A DNA stretch of 64,000 nt from Tubiluchus corallicola (GCA_030141605.1 JAQGDQ010002371.1:256547-320546), one strand, 5' to 3'. Positions 50,577-63,937 are shown, counted from the stretch's first letter. Translations and numbers: made by a program. The notes: generated by a model from the sequence alone, not told the origin.

Positions 50577-53500
50577 CTTTATTTATTTTGTTATTTATTT
50601 ATTGATCCATCCATTCGTTATATCACACATTCTTTGATACATTCATTCTTTCATTCCTTCGTTTCATCAATTAATCCATTAATCAATCAATCATGCATTC
50701 GTTCATTCATTTATACTGTCATTCACTCGTTTACACATATCAACGTTCGTAAATTCGTTCGTTTCTTTAAAATTGAATACCTGTTTTTATCAAAATGATG
50801 TTTTACAATGCCCCAGATCGCTATCACCACAATGGGAATTCCTAGAATCACAAAAACCTTTTAGACTCAAAAAATTTCACTCGACAAAAGTTATATTTTC
50901 AGAGAGTGTTACAGTTAAACAAAAGATGTTTGCGAGTCAGCTATATCAAGCACGTCCTATAAAGGTAGTTTATGATGGTCAAAAACGGAAAACAAAATCG
51001 TGTCATATGTTTACAAATAAGCTCTGATGATAGACATATAAATAAAAACGTTCAGCGATTACCCCATCCAATGAGAACGAAGAAGAAAAACTCGACTCGT
51101 GATGCAGAAAATGTGAAAACTGTCAAAATGAACAGGTACAGTCCTTCGACTAACATCCAGAAAAAGTTTGTACATTGGCAGTAGTTAAAAATTGTTACCA
51201 TCGACCGGCAAAATATCTAAAATCAAAATATGAAGATATTAGATTACAGCATAAATCCTGGAGCTCTGCAATTTCGACTGTCGAATGTAAGAATCTCCAA
51301 GACCGAAACTTTGATATTATAATTTTTTAAATTCACAACTTAGTTTCGCGCGAGCAAAAAAGCCTTGCGTGAATAAGATTCACTGCTTCTATCATTGAGT
51401 GCCGCAGTATTTTTAAACTTCTACGTTTTGGCTATAGTTGTACCTTTCAGCTGAAATTGTACCTTTGCTGGTCTTCTGCTATACGCGTACTGTTTATTTG
51501 CAAATTATATACGTTTCTACATATATCCTGTGGTCTAAGAAATGTGGGAAAATTTGGTACAAAAAGTTCACCCAACAGCCAAGAGCAAAAACTGAGAAAT
51601 TGCTTGCTTGAAATTCAAGGACAGTACTTTAAACATCATGTCTCCTTGAACTGAAATTTCAGTCATAATTTGCTTCCTTGTAATAGTATTTTTTATTTCC
51701 ACATTGTCAAAAATCTCACTCACAAGTCAAACAATGAGCAAAGTATTAAATTACCTCATGTGAGTTTCGTTTCATTGATTTAAAGTTTAAATCTGGCACA
51801 GATTCTTGGCCGGCTACAGAGCAAAAATCAGTAATTTTGCAAATTATTTCTGATCGTTAAAAAGAAACATACTGAATCTCGCTTCGCGATTCCAACAAGA
51901 GTTTGATTATTAATGATCCACAACACATCGCTGAAAAAGTAACTGATGAAGAGGTTAACGTGAATCTTGTTTCTCATGCAACTGAGTTTTCTGAAAAAAA
52001 AATTTTTGGGATTATACAAGCCATTAAATTATTTTTGTAATAACAATACACGAAAACCCCATCATTTATACGCTGTGTGGCATATATAGATTTTATGTTT
52101 TTAACAAGGTTAGATTGCAGTTTCTGAATTACGAACGTTCACATTTTTATCCGCGAAGGCTTGCGTCGCGGAACTAGCAGAACCTCCGATGCTGGTTTTT
52201 CATCATTATGCTACACATCCTGCTTTCTACTTTTTAATTCATGTTAACTCGCAGACGGAGAGTACTAGGACACGGATCTCACAAGGCAAATACGTGAGGT
52301 AGAAGCCTAGAAAGTGGTTTGGTGACTGGTGACCTCGATTAAAGGGTCAATGACGCTGGACATCGGTCAGTTTTTCGATTGGCATTCACCATCTCCTCGG
52401 ACTGAGTTGAATTCGATATTTTTGCATAAGCATTTTTAAAAGTGCTGTGAGGCAGACCTGTATGTAACCTTTTAAAAAGTTAGGATTTTTAATATCACGA
52501 GATAGGGGCCATAATATATAATGAATAATTCTAAAACTATAGTAACTAAAGTCAGAGAACTTGCCCCATAGACTTTTCCATGCTCCATTTGAACCAGCGA
52601 GCCGCATGGTTTATAAGCACCATGCAGAATACTAGCTTCTTGAGGTCCTACTCTATTCACAACAGTGACATTGCTTATTTTGAGCCAGTGACATGAATGG
52701 GAAAATATGTACTGCAGGTAATATTGAAGCCACCACACATGAATAAATGAGACGTTGTTTCCTGAGATAAACATTGGTGGAGTTCTGTTATTGTTTTCCA
52801 TCTTATCCTGCACTGCCTAACGCACTAAGCAATAAAATGAATAATGTATTAAGTCGTGTTTGGCAGCCAGCTGCTAATGTACGCCCATTATGATAGCACT
52901 GCCAGAATAAGCTATTGAAATGGAAACTTTTTGAACTCTTCTGACTAGTGTAAAATAAACCTAAACCTAAAATATGGATGTTTACTTCAACTGAATGATT
53001 TATTAATTTACTCTCCAATTGAAAAACGTTACTTTTTACGTTTTACAACAAAATTATGGCAACAAGAATTTAAATTCCTAAACAAACGTATTTATGGACA
53101 ACAAATGTCAACATAATAAATCACTAAACAGTTTTCAAAAGTTATGGTCATGTACATAGCTACCAACTATTACTTAACTAAGAGCAAAATTGGCATTTTA
53201 ACTCTCATAATCTCAACCTTCTTGCCTGAGAAAAATGCAGTTTTTTTAATTTATCCAATAAATGATAATTATGTTTACCTTGCGCAAAAAAATATCAAAA
53301 TAGCTAAAACGAGTGAAGTAATCGACAGAGTGTACCCAACGTAGTAGATAAGTTGTGCAATTCTGTACTCTTGAGCTAGAGCCTGAAACAAATAGTTGTT
53401 GTTCTATTGGCAATATAGAAACACTTTCAATGTGAGAATATCGCAGCTATATAAGCAAAACTCTTCCCTGCTCTTTCCACAAACAGTTATTTATAACCAC

Positions 53501-56500
53501 CGTAAAGTCGGCAATAATTAAACCGACATTTGAGACAGGAATAAAACTTTTCTGCCTCCTTATAGCAAGCAGCAAACAGCCGCAAGTGCGTTAACTTAAA
53601 CGGTGCTTTCCGTTTGGTCTTTTGTAAAGATCAGTCTCAAGAGGCTGAACGGTTAAACGTTTGGATTTGTTGAATTGTCCAACAATTTTTTTCGAAACAC
53701 TCTTCGACTTCTAATGGTACAGTAATTGATGATTGACAGTAACGTTACTGCGTAAGTATAGCTGACAAAAGCAATCAATTGCAAAACAGAAAATTATTTT
53801 AAATCCACAAAAGGTCATCCTATTTGATAGTTGGCCTTTGTAAGTATTCTGATCACGCCATATGCAAAGTTACGTATTTATATTTAACATCATTAAAAAC
53901 TATCATTACAACATGTTTTAGTTGGCTTAAAATGGTAATCTGGCAGGGTTTATTTTAGGTACAATATTGTGAGTTATGAGAATTTTAATATAGCAGTATT
54001 CGGTTTTATTAGTCTCCCTTGGGTTCATTTTTCTCTTTATTGTCGTGTGACATTAGATACTACAGGCCACTGCGTGAAGAATATAAAATATTAACAAGGC
54101 ATGTAAAAATGATTCTGCTTCGTGTCTGCTAAGCACAATGGGTTTACCAAAATGTCTAAATTTTTAAACTCGTAGCAGCAGAAGCAGGATTTAATATAGG
54201 AAACAAAAACGGTCATTTGCAGTTCAGCAGTTTAGCAAAAATCCTTATGTAAATGTTAAACTTCGTTTACAATACTTAACAAAAATGGGCACTTACCTAC
54301 AATCTATTTAAAAAAACACAATAAAGAAAAAAAGATAACCACAGCGCTCAGTACACCTCTGCGGACTATAGTTAGGCGAAGAAGAAAACGAAAAATAATC
54401 ACTAAATACCATTTTTGGTATAGAAGAAAATACTCGAGTCAGTGTACTTTACTATACTTTCGCCTTTGCGTTTCTTTCGACGCAGTGCTAAATTTAGCTT
54501 GTTCAATTAAAACGCATGTTAAAATAAAAAACATTATTATGGTATTGGTGACAAAAAGATTGCGTAACATAAATTTGTCAGAAACTGAACATAGAACTCA
54601 GGTGTCAACCGAAAAAAGGGTCTATTGCAGTATTAACTGGTAAATTACTTCCTGTAAATGTAGGAAAGAAATGATTAAATGATTCAGTAACTTAATTCTT
54701 AGCTAGATTGCATTTGTGTTTATATTATTTAGTACAAACATAAAGTAAAAGTCTCTATTCCTTGGCAAAGAATAACGTTAAGAACAAGTATATGATGTTA
54801 TTGGTGTACATGTCTCTAGTGGCAAAGCTGTGCAAAAAGTTATTATTTTTTAATTAAAATGGGCCTTAATTTGCTTGAGTCTCGTTGCTGTTAATATTGT
54901 CAGAACAACACAGCTCCGTATTCTAGTGTTCGAAAACGCGAAACACTCGTGACACACAAACGTGAAAACACGCTTCGCAGCTTCCTAACAGAATCACATT
55001 CAAAAGATTTAGGAGTAATCTAGCTGTCACTGCACGTTTTGCAAAAGCAAAATTTTTACTATTACTATACTGAAACATGGCTGCATCCGGTGCAGCGAGC
55101 TATACATTTGCTGTGTTTATGGATTGCAGCATACCGCTTTTCTGACAAAATTCTCCTATTGTTAGAATTTTTCAGAATTTTCAGAATGTATTCATGAATT
55201 GGGAAATCTGTTCAGGTATTGACGTTTCGTTTCGAAAGAACAATTGTAAATTAAATGTTAGCCATAACAAAACAGTCTGTGAAAAAGCTTTTCTCTCACT
55301 AAGTTCTTTATTTGTTTAGAAACTTAGTACCTCCCTCATAAGACCTCGTCAGATGTTAAAAAAGGTACGTCTAATGCCTTATCAGAAATAAACACGCGTT
55401 AGTAGTAAAGCATTCTTGGAGTAAATATTAAGGCTACATTTTTTTGTTTAAATGAAATTACAAGCATTGTAAATTTATTTACTTAATGATTGAATGATTC
55501 AGCAGCCAGGTCAGCAAATTTGATCGTGGAAACTAAAATGATTAATAGTAGTCTACTGTAGACGAACATATCTAGATAATCTTATGTAGCTTATGAAACG
55601 TCAGCAGTATCCTGAGTGTAACAGAATTAAATGCACCCCGAAAAAATTTCCTTTAAGGGTTAATACTTGGTCCTCTGCTGTAGATGATTTATGTCTACAC
55701 TATGATCTTAGATCTTACATTTCGTGATAAGAGCATTAATATCTTTCCTAATTGGATTTGGCCTTCATTTCTAAAGTTCAAATTGTGCAATATATATATA
55801 TATATATATATGTATATTTATATATATATATATATTGGTAAAATTCAAACACTCTAGGTATACCGTTTTATTAGATTTGGTGTTAACAGTGGGCATTTTC
55901 CAGGTCGCGTCAGTCAGTTGGTTGACCAATCATATAGTCGAATGAATAACTAGAGTGACCGAACGACCACATCACTGACCGGCAATAGATTGAACTGCCA
56001 AATAACTAGGATAAATAAGCAACTATGCATACAGACAAGCAAGTGAGCAGACAAACAGGCAAACACCCGGAATAAAACTATTACACCTCAGCTTAACTTC
56101 GTGGTTAATGGGTAATTGGAAATGTAAAGAGAAGCCACTTAGTTACTTAATTAAAATCTAATAAAATAACTCAGTTACCCTACGATATTGGATTTTAGGA
56201 TCAATAATGTCCACGTTTACTAATTTAATAAAACCGCAAATCAGCTTACTATTTTTGTGGCTAAGGCAGTGTTGAGAAATTGAAATATCATTTTAGCATT
56301 GCGCGTCTTCAATTTACTTGTGGTGACATATATTTTTGCCATGTGCATTATCATCTGTTAAAAGTTCTTATCTGCTCCTGAAACCTTACAATGACACATC
56401 CGCCGAGCACTTCCAGCGTTTGCAATATCATTTTTGCGAAATTGCACCATATTGGATATCTTTTTTATGTCTCACAACATTTACAGTTAGCTATTAACGT

Positions 56501-59500
56501 AGCTTCAAATGCGTAACCTTGATTATCTACGTTCGACAAAACGTGGTAACGGTAATTGTAACAAGTGAAATAATATTCAGACGCTTTGCATTCATGCGTA
56601 CTAGATATATTATTTTTAGTGATTTTAGAGTTTTTGTATTGTTACTATAATACCGCAAGTTTGTTTTAAATGGTCAGGGCTTTCGAATAATCTGGATGCC
56701 TGAAGTTGTTACGGTTCACACTGCGCTTGACCGAACATGGGAAAATTATTAATTTCAAAGTTCGTCTGGGATATAAAATATCTGTTTGGGGCGTTGAAAA
56801 AATAAACCTTAAATAATCAAGTAGGGGTCATTATAAGAGGGTCTGCTTGTGAACAAATTAATAACAAATCTTCTCTATAGCTCTCTTTCAGTTCGATGCT
56901 TTCCGCGTTATTCAATGCTGAAATGTGCTTAACAAAAAACGGGAAACAACTTCTTCAGAAACGTAAACAATGATAATCAAAGAAAAAGTTTAGCAAAATC
57001 ATCAAAATGTACAAAAAGCCACGGTTCGTGGTTCCCGATGTTACAGTACGTAAAAGCAAATTATACTAATCGTAAGTGTATTGTGTTTGCTAAGAATGTT
57101 TTAAATCAGAGATATTGATTGAATGGAAGTAATTATCAGTAAACTAAAAATCAGTAAAATAAATCACTGCAAAATGGACCCATTCGCACAAATCGCAGAT
57201 AAAATTGTAAAATCTCGTGCAAATGGCATGAACTGCAAAAACTACTATATAGTTGCTCAAAAACTGCGTTTTTACCTGTAATGTGTCGCCTAACGAAGAA
57301 TTGAGTTCGTGTACCGGTTTGCAGTTTAAATAATCTGACCAATTTGACCACGTTCCTCCTAACAAACAATCTTTACTTGCATTATCTGTGAATGTAAAGG
57401 GAAATTAGTTATTATTTATTAGTTATTAATTTCATTATGCTTCATCAGCACATTTTTGGGCGTTAGATTTCTCCAAACCACCGAAAACATACAGAGATGC
57501 AAAATGCAAAAACAGAGGTCTCACTGCTAAGGCTAATTTCAAATTAATCTAGAAGCCATCCTCCCCCTCATTATTTTTCTCTGCGGTCTGCGCCCATGTA
57601 AGCCAAACCTATTGATTAGGAAATAATTAGGAAAAACATACGAACTATTCTTTGGAAAAATTGTCTTTCGCGCAAAAAATAAATTTTTCTAAACTAAAAA
57701 AATAATAGTTTTGACGTACATTCTTGTGGGAACAACATAGGATACTGAGGAAACGATATAGTTTGTCATGTTGGAGGGTCGACATAGAATGTCGTTGTTA
57801 CGACGTCCTGTGCTGGCTGAGCGACATGAATATTTTTATTGCCAAGTTGCAGGCCCAGACTGTGCACACAGAAAGATAACGATGTCTCTTCAATTAAAAT
57901 TAGTCTTTTATTAAAATAAGGAAATCATTAATGTCACATGGTAATCATTGTGAATGCAACATTTATTATCATAATCCTTTTAATGGTCAATAAGGTTTCA
58001 ACAAATCGAAAAATCTATTTTAGAATGAAGTTTATGCAATAGAATAGCGCGATGGTTTCGACGACAAAGAAAAATAGTCTTTCAAGGAAATGATGTGGAA
58101 GACTGCACAGTGAATATACAATTATTTGAAAAATATATTTCATCGTTTCTTTGAATTTCGTCTCTTTCGTAAGCAAGTCAGAATATTTGAAATAAATGCG
58201 GAATAAACTGTATTAGTATAGACCAGAAGTATTTGCGTTTACCGCATGAATGCTGTGAATAGTACTGCACGCGTAAATCGGTTAAATTTATGTCAACTTA
58301 ACCAAACCCGTCGCAAATCGGTGAAAGTGTAAATGACAGCAAATCACGCTCAATTCACGAGATGCTCAATTACATGAAAATAGTTTAATAGTGGAAATTG
58401 GGGCGTGGCAGTTTTCGCTTTCTTCAATTTGTTCTTCAAATTTGAGGATTTTCCAGGTATTAACAATGATTATTATTACGACAAACAATTTTTTCTAGTC
58501 ATAGTATTGATTCTTTTGAAAGCTATTGCAAAATTTAGCCTACAAGTTATGCACTTTTATCATTACTAGTTTAGTTGCTGAATGAATATCTGTGCAGTGT
58601 CGCCTGCATACATTCTGAATTATAGTTGCACTTAAAAGCGACAAAAACAAAGGCGAAGATTCGTCAATTGAACGCGAAAATGCAACAGAAATGCGAGCTT
58701 AGAAAACACCACAAATAAGAAAAACACAAAAAGTATAAGAAGATGAAACATGAAGAAATGTAGTGTTAAAGACGAGAACCTAAAAACTAATTAAAACCCA
58801 CGAAAACACAAGCAAAATCAGAATAATACAAAGGTAGAAATTCAAAATGTGGGCATAATGAAAACATCAAAGATAGAGGATCACTTTTAATACGTTTGTT
58901 AGTCAATACACAATTAGACGAAATAATGCGCGAACGAGAAAAAACAGAGAAAAAATCTACAAGCAAGAAAAACAAAATTCAAAAACGTGACAACACAAAA
59001 CTACAAAAACGCAAAGATGAGAAAACGAAAATACGAAACGTCTCTTCTTCGATTCCGTAATTGGTTTTCATCAAGGTGTGCCTACGCATAGGAAATCTGC
59101 CTGGTTATTAATTAATTTCACAATAGCAACATTTCTGGTTCACACGATAATAAAGTCGTGCTACTTTAATTGACAGCAGGAGTCTGAGTGCAATGACAAT
59201 AAGAACTAATTAGTATTGCAATTATAACAGTTCCACCTCATTTTAAATGTCACAGTTAGCATCTATTAGATACAGATTAGTAATACAGCCACTGGGTTTG
59301 TGTTATGTAAACGCGTTACGTAGTAATTAATTATTTGTTTATTATTCTTTAATAGTAATGGTTATAGATATAATATCTGTATAGATGGATATAAGAGCAT
59401 TTATTGAGTAAGTTCCATTGCTAGAACACCAGCTGTTTCATCACGCATCTTTGACCATTACATACACCAACAGAAAGGTGTCTTCTCATTGGTGATTTTT

Positions 59501-60070
59501 TTCAGTTGGGCGCTGGGAAAAATTAAAGGAAAAACGCTATTTCTATTTTCGCTTTCTGCAACTCATGACTTATCAGCGTACTGTATACTGAACGTTTTAT
59601 GTTTTCAAGATGTTAATATTCACTTCTTCGCGAGAAGTTATTTTTACTAGTTACTGAGTTCGAAAAAAATGAGCTTAATTTCCTCTGATTCTTATAAATT
59701 AGCTTGAAACTCCAATTCAGGTCCTTTTAGATGGTGAGTTTTGGCAACCTCTTCCAAATACCTTTTGATACGTTGTTTTTATTATCAACGTCGGAGAAAG
59801 GGTCTTTTCCTTTAAAAACGTTAACATAAACACACAGCTATGCAAGAGATTTCTGTCTATAATTATGCCTATGATTTTTGTTATTACTATTTTAAATGTT
59901 GTAAGTATTAATTAATAAAACAACTTCACACTAACCAGATGTGTCGTACTGTATGTTTCCAACAAAAGCTGGACACGTTAGATATTGAGTGAACCCTTCT
60001 AAAGTAGGTGGCCAACAAAGAATGCCGTCAAAGTGCGCTGGACAGCGTCTTCTTCCGTTGTAGAAATACC
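45749..60070 (-). CDS. Class B1 (secretin-family) GPCR, CRF/DH44 receptor-like, 5' end missing
   Basis: Eleven exons on the minus strand: 59936-60070, 57276-57385, 53279-53382, 51873-51990, 51063-51216, 50781-50841, 49087-49156, 48195-48283, 47762-47897, 47376-47417 and 45749-45997 (stop TAG). All phases agree; about 421 residues are visible. The first two exons form the extracellular hormone-receptor domain: RRRCPAHFDGILCWPPT, LTCPAF, IQYDTSDNASKDC, GGTWSNWSDYLNC, five of the six expected cysteines and three N-glycosylation sequons. Helix 1 is YYVGYTLSITSLVLAILIFF. Helix 2 follows SCMRNKIHVNLFISYFF, helix 3 has FFWMLVEGLYLF, helix 4 GWGIPIVVIAIWGIVKHHFD. RCWMD is the conserved Cys of loop 2. 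Helix 5 runs DYIFMVPILVVLL-INCVFL. Helix 6 is LLLLLPLLGLTHVL and helix 7 STQGFWITLFFCFTNHEV. The PLLG, YDYI and STQGF forms recall CRF and insect diuretic-hormone-44 receptors, which signal through Gs and cAMP. The signal peptide and first cysteine lie upstream of 60070. Confidence 0.93.
47990..48047. repeat. (ATC)n(GTC)n microsatellite
   Basis: Alternating blocks of catcat and cgtcgt triplets in an intron of the GPCR, about 150 bases left of the exon 48195-48283. Confidence 0.95.
50501..50572. repeat. (TA)n microsatellite followed by degenerate (TTCA)n
   Basis: A 70-base TA run; then to about 50755 come degenerate units attcattc and atcaatca. It ends close to the exon at 50781-50841. Confidence 0.95.
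52440..52800 (-). mobile_element. SINE-like element, third copy, partial
   Basis: The plus strand tgtgaggcagacctgtatgt and ttttaaaaagttaggat match 45345-45385. The block aaaactatagtaactaaag (52530) with gagaacttgcc (52555) matches 28340-28380. A minus-strand ggttcaaatggagc (about 52585) resembles a B box. The 113-codon ORF over it is not credible as a gene. It lies in the intron between helices 1 and 2 of the GPCR. Confidence 0.5.
53383..57275 (-). other. Long intron of the GPCR
   Basis: 3.9 kb between the second half of the hormone-receptor domain and helix 1. I see no ORF or element I can name apart from short AT repeats, notably (TA)n at 55788-55840 and degenerate GACC/GACT units around 55905-56060. 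Confidence 0.5.
57386..59935 (-). other. Intron splitting the hormone-receptor domain of the GPCR
   Basis: 2.55 kb. I see no gene. The A-rich stretch at 58620-59040 (repeated gaaaac and aaaacacaa units) is low complexity. Confidence 0.5.
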
Positions 60071-60516
60071 CTGAAGAAAAACGAAGAGAGACAATGATAA
60101 TTTTGCTAGAGCCCAAAAAATGCGTGGGAAAATTCTGTGTTGCACGAACGACATCTATGTCACACGCATGGGGTTATTATGACTTTCTTGTAATTTATTC
60201 CTAGACAGGGTAATAGCTCATTCCGGGCGCAAGCTAGTCTTGGGTGTTTACCTCGTAGAGTTCGAACAAGACTGGGACACCTCTACCGGTTCAGTAACTC
60301 ATCTTAGAGGATTATCATTGATAGAGAGCCATGATCCGCTCACGCTACAAACATCTCGTTGGGCAGTTGTCTGTGAGTGCTGGCTTCCGGCTTGCGGTGT
60401 AACAGCGCTATTTGACAAGAATGCGGTAAAATTCAACCATTGTGTCTGTGAGTGTCAACCAAGTGTGAATATTCTACGTAGACTAGAAGAAAATCCTGAA
60501 AAGGTGCTGCTTTAAA
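60071..60516. other. Region upstream of the first mapped GPCR exon
   Basis: A plus-strand open frame of 91 codons (60240-60515) has no domain I know and ends at the inverted-arm element. The missing signal-peptide exon of the GPCR could be here on the minus strand or further right; I could not find it. Confidence 0.4.
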
Positions 60517-61305
60517 GTTGTAGGGGTGTTTTTTCTAAAACTGGGCAACATAGCCAGTCTTATCAATTTGAGTATCCTCTATCCGAAAAGGCTATTGTTA
60601 GCTTGAAAATTTATCGGAAAAGGGTCGAAAACGGAAAAAATAGCCATATTAACGAGAGCGATTACGACTTCAATTCCAGAGTAGTTGGACCTAAAAAATC
60701 CATTCCTGTTCCTGTTACTTTTATTTCAAAATGGCTGCTACGCAAAACGAAATTGTGCCGATCGTGCAATTTTATTAGCTGTACGTTTCATCTACAGTAC
60801 AAAACAAAAAGCAAATTATTGCTGAATCTAGAAAATTGCTAGACTGCAAAAAAGACGCCAAAGGCTTTTGAAACTGCTCATTAAGCAAAAAACAAAGTGT
60901 TCGTTGCCTCCCCGAAAAATTGCACAGTTCGCCTAAAACTTAAGAAACTTTGCGCAGTGTTAGAACCCATCAAGGTGTTTAATTTTGGATATGCTGTGAA
61001 TAGAAAATTCTCCAATTTGGCAGCCATTTTCAAGATGACCGACAAGATAACGGCCGTTAGCATACATAGGCCATATCTTAAACAGGTAGAACAGATGAGA
61101 TTATGATTTTGGTGTCTATAGGGCCTATATAGGTTTCCAAGGTTAAGAGATCCACAGCTGATACTTAAATGCACCTTACTTATGACGTCCCTTACTTAGA
61201 ATTTCAGGATGGTTGCCAAGATGGCTGTACAATAGCCGATTGTACAATACTTTAGCTATATCGCATGTTCTGCTTTACAGACCAAGGATTTAAAACCTTA
61301 CTTGT

Positions 61306-61375
61306 TATTATTTTTTCATTATTATTGCTGTTGTTGTTGTTGTTGTTGCTATTGTTGTTGTTGTTGTTGTTGTTG

Positions 61376-61460
<85 letters not shown>

Positions 61461-61485
61461 CATTATCATCATCATTATCATTATT

Positions 61486-61520
<35 letters not shown>

Positions 61521-61535
61521 CATTATTATTTATAT
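61306..61535. repeat. Compound (TTG)n(TTA)n(TCA)n microsatellite
   Basis: Triplet blocks run for about 230 bases inside the inverted-arm element, between the left arm and the ORF remnant. Homopolymeric Leu, Asn and Tyr ORFs are artefacts. Confidence 0.97.
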
Positions 61536-61639
61536 TGAACAAAATCACGAATACACATCACATATTCAATACAGAATCTGATAAAGAAGCCCGAAGATAA
61601 AAAAATCCTTGAAAGAAACAGTTTAGGTCAGAATTTATG

Positions 61640-62300
61640 GACCCTGATATAGATAATACTGATAACCTCTAAAACAATCTGTCACGTTCACTAGTGCCGC
61701 CACACCACTGTATTTGGACCAGGCTGTGCAAACAAGTCTTGCTTGGACACATTTACATTTGCCATAGTACCATTTGGCTGGCTGGCTGACAGCCATATTT
61801 AATAATTGCTTCAGTTCCACATGTCCGATGTGGTTCCCATGTCAAGTCAGTGGATTTTCTCGGTGCAGTCAAATGGTGATGGTCAAGCTGGGGACAGTGA
61901 TGAACGCTTGGCCTAACAGCATCCTGCCTCATATACCACATGTCTGGTGTACTCCAATAGTGCAGCAGGTCATCCCCGCAGATGTTGGAGAAAATGCCTC
62001 CATTGACATTGCCTTTCTTGTGAACAAGCCTTTATATGCTTTGTCAATTAGCATCAAAACGTGCTTGCTGTGTCATACAAGAGTGTGACAAAACGTTCAA
62101 GCACAGGCGTGAGTTCAGTCAGCTGCTCAGCTCTAATCGTGTTTCTTAGCGATACAAATCCTTCTGTTATCGCCTTAAACACTTGCCACGTAGGCCAAAC
62201 CATCTTTTCCTTCTCTCTGTAAATGCTGAAACTTGGTCGGAACCAGTATTGGCATGAAATACTGACGAAGCTGGTCTCTTTAAGTCCCATGCTATTCACA
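61640..62300 (-). pseudogene. Decayed ORF of a repeat-associated protein family with CXC-like motif
   Basis: Minus-strand frames, interrupted by stops and shifts, give in order MVWPTWQVFKAITEGF (about 62210), LTPVLERFVTLLYDTAST (about 62100), KAYKGLFTRKAMSMEAFSPT (about 62020) and YYGKCKCVQARLVCTAW (about 61760). From memory of animal genomes, this order (a WxxW/F block, a LERFV.L.YD.TS block, an ELFT.K.RS.E..PPT block and a Cys-rich GRCKC.KA.L.CT tail) occurs in many uncharacterised, repetitive proteins of invertebrates. Function of that family is unknown to me; transposon association is an inference from copy number and from the inverted arms here. Confidence 0.6.
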
Positions 62301-63203
62301 GTTTCAAAGGGCCAAAGATATTGCCTTTATAAACTAGTAACAGCTATTTCGTCAGCCAACGTGAAGATGGCGACCATATCGGATATTACCCTAAAGCCTT
62401 GACCTTCAAAGCCTACATATAAACAATAAAATCACCATTCTATTTGCTTCAGAATATGCAATGTAGCTAATATATTAAACAAGTGGCTACAGGCACGAAA
62501 TCTTAACAGAGGTTATATTATAGGCATTTTTAGGCATTAGACATGGATTCCTTGACCTTGAAAACCTGTACTTAGACACCAAAATCGTCATCTAAACTAT
62601 CTGGTCGGGCATCTTGAAAATGGCAACCATATTGGATATTTCTGATTGGTCTCATATCCCAAATTAATCACCTTGATGGGTTCTAGCAGTGTGCAAAGTT
62701 TCATAACTTTTACGCAAAATTGGCAAGTTTAGGCAAATTATCTAGACTATATAAGTCGGAAACCGGGCGCACATTTTGTTTTTGTTTTTGCTTATTAAAC
62801 TGTCTAAGTCGCCTTGTGTCTTTTTTGGGAGTCTTTTTTATATTCAGCAAGGTCGAATTAATAAAAATAATTTGCTTTTTGTTTTTATAACAAATCTTTA
62901 AATGAAATTGCATAGTTAGCATAATTTTGTTTTGGGCGACGGCCATTTTTGAAATAAAGCTAAGAGAAACTAATTGCTTAGGCCCAGCAGCTTAAGCAAA
63001 ATGTCATGATTGCATCTTAATGATAATGTTGTGGCAATGATTTTTTTAAATTTATATTGTTTGTGCAAAAACATAGCGGTCATTTCTTTTTTATTTTGCA
63101 TTTTGAGCCCTTTCCGCTAATTTTTCAAGCCGGCTAGGGTCTTTTTGATTTCAAATTGACAAGACTGGCTATGCTGCCTAGTGCCCACTTAAAAAACGCC
63201 TCC

Positions 63204-63868
63204 AATGTTCCATTTTTCTGAAAAGTCGTCTAATCTAACAATTTAACTAGAATTTAAACAGCGGTACAACTCCAAATGAGCATAAAAACCGAAATCTTTT
63301 TTGGAGGATTTCATAATTTTGTTGTGTGCAATGTTGCAGGCTATAAACGGACTCTAGCAATGGAGTGACCATAAACTAACGGAGCAGAATTTAGGTGGCT
63401 ATTTGTTAGGAGCACTGACTGCTCTGTGCTATTAGAGGTTATTTATGAGAGCATTCTTAAATTGACATTGATTTGTTGAAGGTAGCCGTAGTTCAGAAAG
63501 AATTCGTTTCGTCAACAAGCACCTTCATATCTAAGATCTGACAACCAGCAAGTTGCTGATTCACATTTTTTATATATCTGTTGCTGATTTGTCGCGGATA
63601 GTACTAATGTTACTCCTGTATTTGTAGGACAAATTATCATCACTTTAATTTAGAAAAATCTACTTGCTCCGCAGCAAAATTGTTTTTGGTTTTACGTACA
63701 CGATGTCGTTTTGTTAGTTCCAAAAGGACAGAATTTTTTTGTATTTTGTTTAACGAAACTGCTATAAACTTTGCATACAAATTTCTTGCCGACTAAAAAA
63801 AGCATGTAGAAGTTCAACAGACAATGATATGAAACAGCAGCTTTCTAGATAATTTCAAAATACAGATT

Positions 63869-63870
<2 letters not shown>
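63204..63870. other. Right end of window, no gene seen
   Basis: AT-rich sequence without a long ORF. I looked for an exon like exon 9 of the transporters (TEAPLLI) before the (GA)n tract and found none. Confidence 0.5.

Positions 63871-63937
<67 letters not shown>

Larger units (their letters stand above)
60517..63203 (-). mobile_element. 2.7-kb element with long inverted arms and a central decayed ORF
   Basis: The left arm (about 60517-61235) and the complement of the right arm (about 62530-63203) match over their length with moderate divergence. Paired blocks: acatagccagtcttatcaat (60548) with gcatagccagtcttgtcaat; atttcaaaatggctgctacg (60723) with atttcaaaaatggccgtcgc; ttagaacccatcaaggtgtt (60960) with ctagaacccatcaaggtgat; gccattttcaagatgaccga (61022) with gccattttcaagatgcccga. 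The outer ends are similar (aggggtgttttttc and ggaggcgttttttaa). The central part carries the pseudogene at 61640-62300 and a microsatellite. Target duplication not resolved. Confidence 0.75.

Noticed and set aside
52472-52813. 113-codon minus-strand ORF between GPCR helix exons
   Set aside because: It overlaps a SINE-like copy and has no receptor motif; the true helix-2 exon is at 51873-51990.
60240-60515. 91-codon plus-strand ORF
   Set aside because: No known domain, no splice or promoter context, and it abuts the inverted-arm element.
63204-63870. A third complete transporter gene before the window end
   Set aside because: No exon 9-like sequence stands before the GA tract; only intron sequence after the tract is shared.
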